A stretch of DNA of 64,000 nt from Micractinium sp. NFX-FRZ. Lineage: Eukaryota > Chlorophyta > Trebouxiophyceae > Chlorellales > Chlorellaceae. Below are positions 25,342 through 35,179 of the stretch, piece after piece; position 1 is the first letter of the stretch, and every line of letters starts with the position of its first letter. A model generated the notes under the pieces. The model saw nothing but the letters and a program-made list of their open reading frames with translations. It made no database searches and had not been told where the DNA came from. The stretch is from positions 1 through 64,000 of the forward strand of contig JAPTJF010000093.1 in assembly GCA_029339195.1 (NCBI GenBank). The letters are read 5' to 3'. The position numbers were made by a program, and so were the translations under genes.

Positions 25342-25712
25342 GGCGGCAGCCGCTGTGCGTTGAAAGGGGTTCGGGGCGCTGAAAGCAGGACAGCAGGGCG
25401 CCTCCAAGGCTCGGAAAAGCTACGTTTGCAGCGCGGTTGCAGCCTTAATGGCTGTCAATCGCTCGATCACATCTCAGCACCACTAAAGGTGCTGTGCATT
25501 GGTTCCGCGCTGCGCAGAACGCCCCAGGGGCGAGTTCCAATTGCCCCTGCTCTGCCTGCTGAGTGCTGGCTCTGAGTGGCCTTGGCTTGGAGGCGATGTT
25601 GAAACCGGTGATTGATATAGAGGACCGGGGTAGCTAACATCACGCCGTTGCTGGAGGTTCAGCCACCCGCTTGCGGCTTGCTACTTGCGAGCCCTTGAAG
25701 CAGCGCTGTTTT
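25342..25712. promoter_or_regulatory. Shared divergent promoter, REV1 / SUV3
   Basis: Only 371 bp separate the two start codons, so both core promoters and 5' UTRs must lie here. I cannot identify a TATA box or a specific factor site. If REV1 starts at 25407 the gap shrinks to about 305 bp. Confidence 0.7.
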
Positions 25713-27096
25713 ATGAGTTTAGCGGTGCTGCGGCGGGGACGTTCCCTGCCCCTGAAGCAGCTGCTGTTGCTGCGCCAAGGGCCGGCAGCATGCATCGACA
25801 TGGCGGCAGCGGCGGCAGCTGGCGGCGGCGGCAGTGCACTGCCTGCTGGTGTTTCCGGCCCTACTAGCTCGCACTTGCTGTGGCGGCTGGACTCCCCATT
25901 GCTGCGCCACCTCAGCAGCAGCGGCGCCGGCAACAGCAGCGCCAGTAGCAGCAGCAGCGGCAGCGCCGTGGCAGCAGCACAGCCGCTCGCTCCCGTGCTG
26001 CCACCATATGAGCAAGTAAAGGAGCGGGCGGCGGCTGCGGCGCTGCGCGGCGGCGGCGACAGCAGCTCTCCACAGCCGCTGCTGGTGCTGCAGCCGGGTG
26101 AGCGCGAGCGTTTTGACGTGCTGCTGAAGAACTTCCAGCATTCAGGAGCAGTGAAAGATCAGGCGCTAGCGCTGTATGTCAACAGCAAGGTAAGGGGGCT
26201 GGTGGGCCGCGTGGCCTGTGTGCTGGTGCTGTGGAAGGGAAGGGCAGGTAGGCATGTTCACTGATGTGTGTTATGTCTGGGAAGACAGGGCCGACAGATC
26301 TTGTGGCTGTAGGAGGTTGGTCGGTGCAGTGGCAGGCAGGGAGCCTGGTGCTATACAAGCCTTTGTGGCGGCTTTTGCGCAAGGCGTGGCTGCAGCAGGT
26401 TTGGGGCTGCGCTGGTGGGACGCGGCCGGCTTACCGGCACGTAAAGTTCACCTGCCTGCTTTCCCTGTACCGTGTGCTATACCGCCTCTGTACCATGTGC
26501 CAACCTATTGTACTGCCTGCCCGCCCCCCCCATGTGCCGCAGCTGTACCGCGAGGCCATGCCCCAGTTTGAGGAGTTCCTGCTGGCAGGGATGGACCCGG
26601 AGCTGTGCAGCGCGCTGCTGCCGCTGCAGGTGGGCAGGGTGGTGCAGTTGGGCAGTCGATGGGTGGGTGTGCTGATGGGCGGGAGGGCTGGGCCCTTGGG
26701 TGCATGTGGCAGGTGCAGGTGGCAGGTGATCGATCGCACCTGCTGCTGTTCTGTGGCCCGCAGTGCTCCATGAGCCGCCCCTGCCAGCAAAAAGAGTCCG
26801 TCCTGCTCTTTGCATAGCATGCGTGCACCTGCCGCCTTGAACCTCCCGCATTGGCAGCACCCCACCTGCTGCCCACCTGTTGCCGCCGCTGCTCTCGTGT
26901 CCACCCCTGCAGCTGGGGAAGGCGAGCCAGGATGCGCTGTTCCCCTACTTTGCCCAGTTTGTGCTGGAGCGGTACACTGCAGACATCAAGGCGTACAGGT
27001 GAGCGGAACAGCAGTACAGTTGTAGCGCAGGTGGCAGCTGTAGAACAGGCGACGGCCCTCAACGGCAGTCAGCAACACTGCTTCGTCCCCCACAGG

Positions 27097-27165
<69 letters not shown>

Positions 27166-30100
27166 GCCCACCTCGCATGTACCCACCCGGCCTCTGCCCA
27201 CCCGGCCTCTGCCCGGCCACTTCCCATTCTGCCCCGCCCGCCGCCGTGCAGAGACATGGTGAAAACAGTGGATCTGCGGAACCCACACCAGTGGTTTCCC
27301 GTGGCACGGGCGCTGCAGCGGCGGTGCGCGTGTGCATGGGGCGTGAGGCCGTGCCTGTGAACCTGCCTTATGTGACTAAAGCAAGCAGTGCCACGTGCAC
27401 AGGCATGTGGCAGTGGGAACAAATCGGAAGCAGCGGCAGCCGCATGCAGACATGCTCCTGTCCGTAGGCAGTTGGGGCGCCTGGTAGATGCCGGACAGAT
27501 GGCAGGGCAGCTCCTCAACCGGTTCCTTTCCATCACTCGACTGCTCCCTGCCCTTCCTCTCTGTTGCCTCCCCTGCAGCATCGTCTACCACGCCGGCCCC
27601 ACAAACAGCGGCAAGACGTACAATGCGCTGCAGGCCATGCGGGCAGCCAAGTCCGGGGTGTACTGCGGGCCCCTGAGGTACATATGCACTGCGGCCGGCT
27701 TCCACTCTGTTTGCCGTGTCAAGACACATGTGTACAGTACTGCGGCCCCGCCCCCTCAGTTGGGCGGGCGCGAGAGCGGGCGGGTTAGGGGCGGGCGCTG
27801 CCAAATAACGTGAGGGTGTTTCAAGACGGTGGCTTCAGTAGCAGCTCCCCCGTGCTTGTGCTGCGCGGCTGCTCCCGTGCGCCCATGCCCGTGTTCTCAA
27901 CGCCACCCTCATCCCGCCCCTCGCACCCCACCGCCTTGTGTTGCATAGGTTGCTGGCTATGGAGGTGTACGACACATGCAACGCTAACGGCCTGTACTGC
28001 AACCTCATCACCGGTCAGTGAGGCGACGGGAGGAGAGGGCGGTACGTGCAGAAGGTGTACTGCCTAGCCTGCGGCTGGAGGCACGAGAGTGCATCATGCC
28101 CGCAGAGCAGCATGTGTCCCCAGCCTTGCCTGTGCCCGCCCGTGAACGCTTGTACTTACACACACACACACATAAACCGGCATGCCCGACCCGTCTCAAC
28201 AGGCCAGGAGCGGCGGGAGGTGCCGGGCGCAGGGCACACGGCCTGCACTGTTGAGATGGTGAACATGCAGCGGCGGGTGGACGTGGCGGTGATTGACGAG
28301 ATCCAGATGATTGGGGATGAGAGCAGGTGGGGGGAGCGGGGCGTACGCGTGCGGTTAGCTTGCGGGGCGGGCCTCCTCCGTCAGCCAGGGAGGGGACTTG
28401 AGAGCGCAGCGCGTAGGCGCATGGCTTGCGGCATGTGCAGTGGGTGCACAATGAGGCAAGGACATTTGATTTGGGGCGAGGGGCGGTGGGTGGGCGAGGG
28501 GGCAGGCAGGAGAAGAAGGAGAAGCCTGCTGCACACCTGCTCTCCTGCAGCGCCCACGTGCGCCTCAAGTGGCCAACTCACCGCCTCCCTGCTTGCTTGC
28601 TTGCTTGCTTGTTACCCCTGCAGGGGGTGGGCCTGGACGCGTGCGCTGATGGGTGTCCCAGCCAACGAGGTGCACCTCTGCGGCGACGGCTCAGGTGAGC
28701 AAACGGAGTGCAGGGCCTGGAGGGGTGTGTGGTGGCGTCAATCTGATGTCGCACACGGTAGCTTGTCTCATCCTGCATCTACACGGCTATACACTGGCCC
28801 GCTGCAAGCACATGATTCGACCGAACTGCTCCCATGCTGTGCCCGCTGTGCTCCTGAGCGGTCCCCGTGGTGCATGAGATATGCAACCTGCTTACACTAG
28901 TGTGCCTGCTGTGCCTGCTGTGCCCGCTGTGCTCCCTGCAGCGGTCCCCCTGGTGCGCAAGATCTGCAAGGAGATGGGGGAGCAGTTTGAGCTCAAAACA
29001 TACGACCGCTTCACCACCCTCTCTGTGAGCCTCATCACTCTAAGTCCATTGTGCAGCCGGGGACTGCAGCCTGCGCTGAACACGCACAACGGCTTCACGG
29101 CACTCTTTGTGGTGGCCTGCGACTTTGCATTTCTTCAGCGCCCGCCGCAACCGCTGCGGGGGTGGCGGCTGGGCCCAGTCTTTGCTGCATTCCCAGCCAC
29201 ACCACTCACCTTGCTTCCCGCCTGCCGTGCCTGATAGCCACCTACCCGCCCCACCCCTCGCTCCTGCCTGGCTGTCGCTGCCTCCGCAGGTGGAGGAGGA
29301 TGGCCTCGTGGGTGGCTACGCCAGCGTGCAGCCGGGCGACTGCATTGTGGCATTCAGCCGGCGAGAGATCTACGACATCAAGCAGCTCATCGAGCAGGTG
29401 GGTTGCTGCTGTGCTCCTTTGCTGTTTGCTGGTATCAAGATTTGGTTGCGTTCCGGCCCATTTTGTATCAAGCACTTTATTGAGCAGGCAGGGGTGCAAG
29501 CGCGTGAAGGGTGGGATGGAGGTGGCTGACACGAGCGGCGTGTGGGCAACTTTTCAAGGTTGCCATTCCTCACGCCCCTCGCTGTCCCCCCCCCCCCTCC
29601 CGCCCCACCTCCTGACTCCCTTGCTGGCCTGCTGCAGGAGACCAAGCACCGCGCGTGCGTGGTGTACGGCGCCCTGCCCCCGGAGACGCGGCGCCAGCAG
29701 GCCAAGCTGTTCAACGAGCAGGGTGAGCTGGCTGGGCGGTCCACCTCTGCCCTCCATTGCGCCTTCCTGCCTTGTACCACCATGCATGGCCCTTTGAACT
29801 GTGTCATTACGACTCACCCTCTGTACCGCCACATTGCCCCGTCCCTGCCCCTGTACTCGCCCCTTGGTACCGCAGACAATGCGTACCGCGTGATGGTTGC
29901 CAGCGATGCGGTGGGCATGGGGCTCAACCTCAACATCCGCCGCGTCATATTCCACGCCGTCTCCAAGTTTGAGGGTGAGCATGTGGCTGCTCTCAGGATC
30001 TTGCCCGTGGGGGGGGGAGATTGCCGATGGGCAGGCTGCCTGGCGGCTGGCCTGCTGCTTGGGTGTGGTGAGGGCAGGCTTGGTTAGGCATTCAAGGGTG

Positions 30101-33100
30101 AGCATGCCATGCCGCAGCCGTACCGCACCATAGTGACCTCAGCACCTGCCTCACATGGAACTGACCCACGTCCACTACCCCCGCCCCATGTCCGCCTCCT
30201 CTCTCGCAGGCGGCAACAAGCGCGTGCCCGTGAGCGTCAGCATGCTGAAGCAGATTGCGGGGCGGGCGGGGCGGCGCAGCAGCCAGTGGCCCAACGGGCT
30301 GGCCACGTGCCGGGACCCGGGAGACGTGGCCCGCCTGCAGGAGGCGCTGGCGGTGAGCGGGACACGTGTGTGCTGCTCCCTGTGGCAGGGCTCCCTGTGG
30401 GGTGATCTTATCCTAGGCAGGAGGAGGGTTGGGGGGCACGGCGGCTGTGCAGGTCCAACTGCCAGCTGCAGCAGGCCAGCGTGGTGAGCGGGGGGTGGGC
30501 AGTGGCAGTGCAGGCTTCCTCGTCAGCTGCTCGAGGTCAGTAGGAGGGGAGCAGGGGTGGCAAGCGTGCCGGGCCGGGCGGCGGGCTGGCAGCGCCTGCC
30601 TACTTGGCCGCCCTGCCAACATGGCGCGGCCCCGCCCCTGCCCCTACTCGTGGCAACTGCAAGCTCTGCCCCCTGCCCTCTCCTCCCCTGCAGGTCCCGC
30701 CCCTGCCCCTACTCGTGGCAACTGCCCGTTCTCTGCCCCCGTTCTGTCCTCCCCCCCCTCCTTCTCCTCCCCTGCCCTGCCCCGACAACCAAAAACGTCC
30801 TCGCCCCCCTCCCCCCCTGCAGGTCCCTCTGGAGGAGCTGACCACACCCTCCGCCGGCCTCTTCCCTGAGTTTGAACACTTCGAGGTGTTTGCGGGGCAG
30901 CGCCCCGACGAGCCCTACAGGCAAGGCACATCCACACTTGGCAGGGGCGGGCAGGCGGGCGGGCGGGCGGAGGCTGGACTCGTGAGGGTGCCCGCTGGCC
31001 TCCCCCTGGCAACATGCTGCACAGCTGGCGCTGCGGCAGCAGGCACGCTGAAGCATCGTCACGTGCCACCCCTTCGTTCTCTGCACCATCTGCCAAGCAC
31101 TTGCGTCACGACTCCGTCATCCCGTGCCCTGCCGCAACCCCTACACTCTTCCCCGCTGCCGCCCCACCCTGCCTGCCCCACCCTCCCACTCTTTTGCCTG
31201 CCGGCCCGCCCGCCCACCTCCCCGCCGCTGCAGCGCCCTGCTGGAGGCGTTCCAGCAGCAGGCCCTGCTGGACTCCTCCTACTTCTTCTGCCGGCAGGAC
31301 AGCGTCATGGAGGCGGCGCATCTGCTGGGGCAGGTGGGGGCACACGCATGCCTGCCTCGGATCACCCTCTGTGTGCTGATTCCCTGCAGCCGGGCTTGTC
31401 CAACTGTTACCACACAGCACACCTCTTGGGGATGTGAAAAGCTGTGACGAGTAGGCTACATAGCACACCGCAGCAGGTGGCCCCACTCCTGCCTTTAATG
31501 TATTCCCCACACCTATGATCCACACCCTCTCACGCTTGCAGCTGGGCCCGTCAATTCGCTACCGCACAGACACCAACCACACCCTTCCTTCCTTCCTCCC
31601 CGCAGCTGGGCCTGTCCATTTCGTTACCACACAGCACACCACAGCCGCTGGCACCACATCTGTCTTCACGCACCCTCCCTCTTGTTGTGCAGCTGGGCCT
31701 GTCCATCCGCGACTCCTACTCCTTCTGCATGGCCCCCGCCTCCGCCTCCGACCTGCGCCTGGGCGCCGCCCTGCTGCACTTTGCCACAAAGTACAGGTGG
31801 GTGTGTGGGTGACTGTGTGCGTGTGCAGTGCGTCAGGAGTTGGGGAAGGGGGGGTCCCCTGCACTCTGCCCCGCCCTGCCCTGCCCTGCCCTGCCCTGCC
31901 CTGCCCTGCCTGCCCCCAAGGCCGCCTGCCCGAAGTCTTCCAACCGTTCCCGCCCACCTGCCCGCCTGCCCGCCTGTCTGCACAGCCGTTTGACTCCGCG
32001 TCTGCCCTGCCCTTGTGCCGCTGCACCAGGCCAGGGCCTGCCCGAAGTCTTCCCACGGCTCCTGCCTGCCTGCCCGCCTGCCCACCTGTCTTCACAGCCG
32101 TTTGACTCCGCGTCTGCCCTGCCCTTGTGCCGCTGCAGCCAGGGCCTGCCGGTCACCCTGGACATCTCCGTCCCCGACCGCATCCCCTCGAGCACCGACG
32201 AGCTGCGGCACATGGAGGCGGCGCACCAGGTGGGGGGCCGGCCTTGTTTTCTGATTGCAAGCAAAGGGTGCGCCTTTTACAGGAGGTATAGGTACAGGAG
32301 GTGGCGCACCAGTTGAGGCGCTGGCTTTCTCGCCCTCGTTTGCAAACAAAGGGCAGTGCACACTGTCCCCTCAGTTGAGGAGGCGGTGCACCACGTGGGG
32401 GCATTGTGGAAGGGAGGTGGTCAGGAGGGGCTGTCCCAGCTGGCATATGCCTTTTTGGAGCGGGGGACAAGGGCAGGCTGTTTGTAGGCTTCTCATGACG
32501 ATTGATCCTTGGCACATGGCGGCGGCGCATCAGGTGGCTTGGTTGGCCATGCGGGGGCGGGTTGTGCTCCGACGTCGCCATGTGGCTGGCCTCTGCCTTC
32601 ACCCTGCGCCGCCGCCACCCTGCACCGCCGTCGCCGCCGTGCACCCTGCGCCGCTGCCAGGGCGCCGCCACTCTGCTGTCCCCCTGGGAGCCGCCCATGG
32701 CCGCTGCCGCCCTCACTGTGTGCGTTGCAAAGTCGAGAACACCTACACTTTGTATCACTTGTTATGATGCAGGTGGTCATGCTCTGGCTGTGGCTCAGCT
32801 ACCGGTTTGACGCAGACACCTTCCCCCAGCGGGAGCAGGTGAGCGGGGGGCTGCTTGACGGTGCTGCAGTTGTGGCCATCCGGAGCTGCTTGCTGTTGCT
32901 GCACTTTCGTGCATGTCCTAGTTCACCACAACCCACTGGTTGGTTCATCACAAACCACTCAACCGTCCCTTGCAGGTCCAGGCGCAGGCTGACCGCATCT
33001 GCCACCTGCTGGACAAGGGCCTGAAGCGGCTCACCCGCATGAGTAAGAGCGGCATCGACATTGCAGACCAGGTGGGGTGGGTTCGGTCGGTCGGCGGCGC

Positions 33101-34365
33101 TGGGAAGGGTGAGGGATATGAACGCGCGGGGCGGGGGGCTGCCAGGCTGGGTGCCGCTGGGTGGGAAGGAGCAAAGGCAGGCTGGGAGGGGTGGGGGAGG
33201 CGCCTCTTGGGGGCGGGGCTGGGAGGGCGCTTCTGTCAGAGGTGGAGTGGTTATTTCAACGGGTGCCTTCCTTCTGGCCCTAATCCTTTCCACACCCTGC
33301 ACTCATCAGCACCCAACCGGCTGCTCCGCCTCTCATGAGTGCCTGCCCTTTCCTCCTGCTTTCCGTGCCCCTCACTTGCTGTGTCCTGGAGCCCCGCCAT
33401 CCCGAGCGGGACAGCGTGGTGGACTGCTTGTCAGGCGCGCTTGCTCATTTGCTTTCCCTCCTTCCTGCAGCCCTCACGCCCCGAACTGGAGTCGGTGATG
33501 GAAGGGGTTGAGCGTCATATGTGTTCTCATAGTTACCTCCCCAGTCCTCGTGCTGCAGCCCTCCCGCCCCGAGCTGGAAAGCATGATGGAGTGCTTCTCA
33601 AACGAGCTGGCCCAGCTGGAGGAGCAGCGGCAGGCGCAGTGGGCGGCAGAGAAGGAGGCCAAGCGCGCGGCACGGCGGGAAGTGGAGCAGGCACGGCAGG
33701 AGGTGGATGAGGCCCGCAAGCTGGCCCGCCGGTTGCAACACGTGGAGCGGCAGCAGGCACAGCGTGCAGAGGGGGAGCGTCGCCGTGCCGAGCGGCTGGG
33801 TGCAGAGGAGGGGTCGGAGGAGCAGGAGGAGGGGCGGCCGGAGCGGCAGCAGAGTGTGAGGGCAAAGCGGCGGAAGCAGCAGCAGCAGCAGGCAGGAGCA
33901 GCAGCAGCAGAGGTGAATGGCAGTGGTGCAGCAGCACAGGAGGGCAAAGAGTGGCGGCGGCGGAAGCAGGAGAGGGCTGAGCAGCAGCAGCAGCAGCTGC
34001 CCGCAGTAGATGAGCAGCCACCGCCACAGCAGCAGCAGCAGCAGGAGGGGCAGGAGTGGGAGCGTGCGGCAGGCAGCGCGCAGGCCAAGGCGCCGCGTCG
34101 GTCTGCTGAACAGGGGCAGACACGGCAGCAGCGGCAGCAGCGCCGGCAGGAGCTGCGGGCTCAGCGGAAGCAGCAGCGCGCCGAGCGGCGGCAGGCGCAG
34201 CACGTGGAGGCGCGCATGCTGGCAGCCGGAGAGATGAGCAAGGAGGAGGCGCTGGGAGACGAGGTGCTGCACGGCAAGCATCCGGTTGGCTCTCACGCCT
34301 CGCCGCGCCAGGGCAAGGGCGACGGTGCCGGCGACAGCGACTTGCACACCAGCCTGCAGGATGGC

Positions 34366-34405
<40 letters not shown>

Positions 34406-34539
34406 GAAGCGAGTCAGGCAGCCGCAGTACCATGACGCCAGTCAGCAGTAGCAGCAGCAGCGGCAGCAGTGCGCCCAGCAGTACCAATGGCGGCGGCTCC
34501 CGCTGGAAGCGCCTGCTGGCCAGCATTTTTAGCTCGTGA
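25713..34539 (+). CDS. SUV3: Mitochondrial RNA helicase SUV3
   Basis: ATP-dependent RNA helicase of mitochondrial RNA decay. Twenty exons: 25713-26189, 26543-26629, 26913-26998, 27252-27323, 27579-27677, 27949-28013, 28203-28326, 28624-28694, 28942-29024, 29290-29397, 29638-29722, 29876-29974, 30210-30352, 30823-30920, 31234-31333, 31693-31796, 32139-32229, 32773-32838, 32976-33071, 33559-34539. All phases agree, giving 1044 residues. The start ATG gives [20 protein letters not shown], an Arg-rich presequence typical of mitochondrial import. Motifs: GPTNSGKT (about 247-254), DEIQMIGD (about 327), [46 protein letters not shown] and QIAGRAGR (about 500-507). The core is followed by SUV3-typical C-terminal blocks, then an extra tail of about 300 residues rich in Gln, Arg, Glu and Ser (coiled coil, then poly-Ser) that known SUV3 proteins of about 780 residues lack. 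The exon ending at 30920 has a GC donor. Confidence 0.94.
27097..27164. repeat. (CCTG)n microsatellite, 17 units, in SUV3 intron
   Basis: Uninterrupted tetranucleotide array upstream of the acceptor at 27252; on the sense strand it lengthens the pyrimidine-rich part of the intron. Confidence 0.95.
31386..31720 (+). repeat. Four tandem copies of the SUV3 exon 16 start
   Basis: CAG followed by a CTGGGCCTGTCCAT-like sequence occurs at about 31386, 31539, 31603 and 31690. Only the last joins in phase to give [15 protein letters not shown]. The three earlier copies keep a usable acceptor but diverge within about 35 bases. Confidence 0.85.
31924..32150 (+). repeat. About 110-bp tandem duplication before SUV3 exon 17
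   Basis: The block from GCCTGCCCGAAGTCTTCC through CCGTTTGACTCCGCGTCTGC to the acceptor is present twice, with the repeat starting at 31924 and 32036. The second copy ends at the real acceptor (exon from 32139). The first has CACC in place of the CAG. Confidence 0.85.
32210..32545 (+). repeat. Four copies of the SUV3 exon 17 donor region
   Basis: The real exon end and donor (32212-32238) recur in altered form at about 32289-32317, 32371-32403 and 32512-32542. One copy (32515-32535) keeps CAGGT. Confidence 0.75.
33469..33593 (+). repeat. Duplicate of the SUV3 last-exon start
   Basis: The sequence at 33469-33507 repeats the real acceptor and exon start at 33555-33593 ([12 protein letters not shown] versus [12 protein letters not shown]), both preceded by CTGCAG. 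Confidence 0.85.
34367..34403 (+). repeat. (AGC)n coding poly-Ser in SUV3 tail
   Basis: A run of AGC codons near the C-terminus, within a broader Ser-rich tail. Confidence 0.9.
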
Positions 34540-35179
34540 CCCGACTGAATGAACTGAACAATTGAGTTGCCTTGTTTCTCCACCATTGTTTGATCTGATG
34601 CCATTGACGTGTCCCCTACGTGTTTCGTCTGATACTGAAGCGCTGCAAGAACAAGTGATTCATGCAGGCGTTGATCTGCAGGCGTTGCAGCGCTGTGCCC
34701 AAGAGCCACCACTCCGTGAGGTGTTAGCAGCCAGGGGTTGCGTTGCCGCCATGCAGGAGAGACACATACGCTGAAAGCTGGTGCCCAGACAGACACGCCT
34801 GAAGCACCCAGCGAGCGCGCCCACACCGCCTAAAACCCTAAAACCCTAACCCCTATCGCCCGGCTGGCCCTGGCGCTGCTGGCCCCCAACGCCGCCGCTG
34901 CCGTCTCTGGCTGTGCTGCCGCTGCTGCTGCTTCTCCTCGACCCAGCGGCCAGCATTCAGAGGCATCCTAGCATCCGGCTGCAGAGGCTGAGCGCAGGCG
35001 ACCGCTGTGCTGAACTAGTAAATATGTGGTCACATGGCGGCAGCCTCTGGGTCGTGGGGCACACGGAAAGTCAAAATGCTGCCTTCGGGTCCCACCATTT
35101 CTGAGCACCGCCCAAGATGCTGCTGCGCAGCTGCGTTGCCCAACGCTTGAGCAGCGCTTAAGGTGCTGCTGCCAGGGAG
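34540..35179. other. Convergent 3' region
   Basis: Lies between the stops of SUV3 and the DUF89 gene, which converge. Holds a short telomere-like repeat (34829-34854) and no supported gene. No TGTAA was seen close to either stop. Confidence 0.5.
34829..34854. repeat. Short interstitial telomere-like repeat
   Basis: Reads CCTAAAACCCTAAAACCCTA then ACCCCT, about three degenerate units of the plant-type CCCTAAA repeat with an extra A. It lies far from any sequence end in this window. Confidence 0.75.

Noticed and set aside
27466..27530. Possible SUV3 exon starting GCAGTTGGGGCGCCTG
   Set aside because: Including it breaks the frame. The exons 27252-27323 and 27579-27677 join directly to give [16 protein letters not shown], matching the family.
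33474..34347. Long open frames on the minus strand opposite the SUV3 tail
   Set aside because: They are shadows of a CAG/GAG-rich coding exon. The plus frame continues the SUV3 protein in phase, and the minus frames read only Leu/Pro/Cys-rich low complexity.
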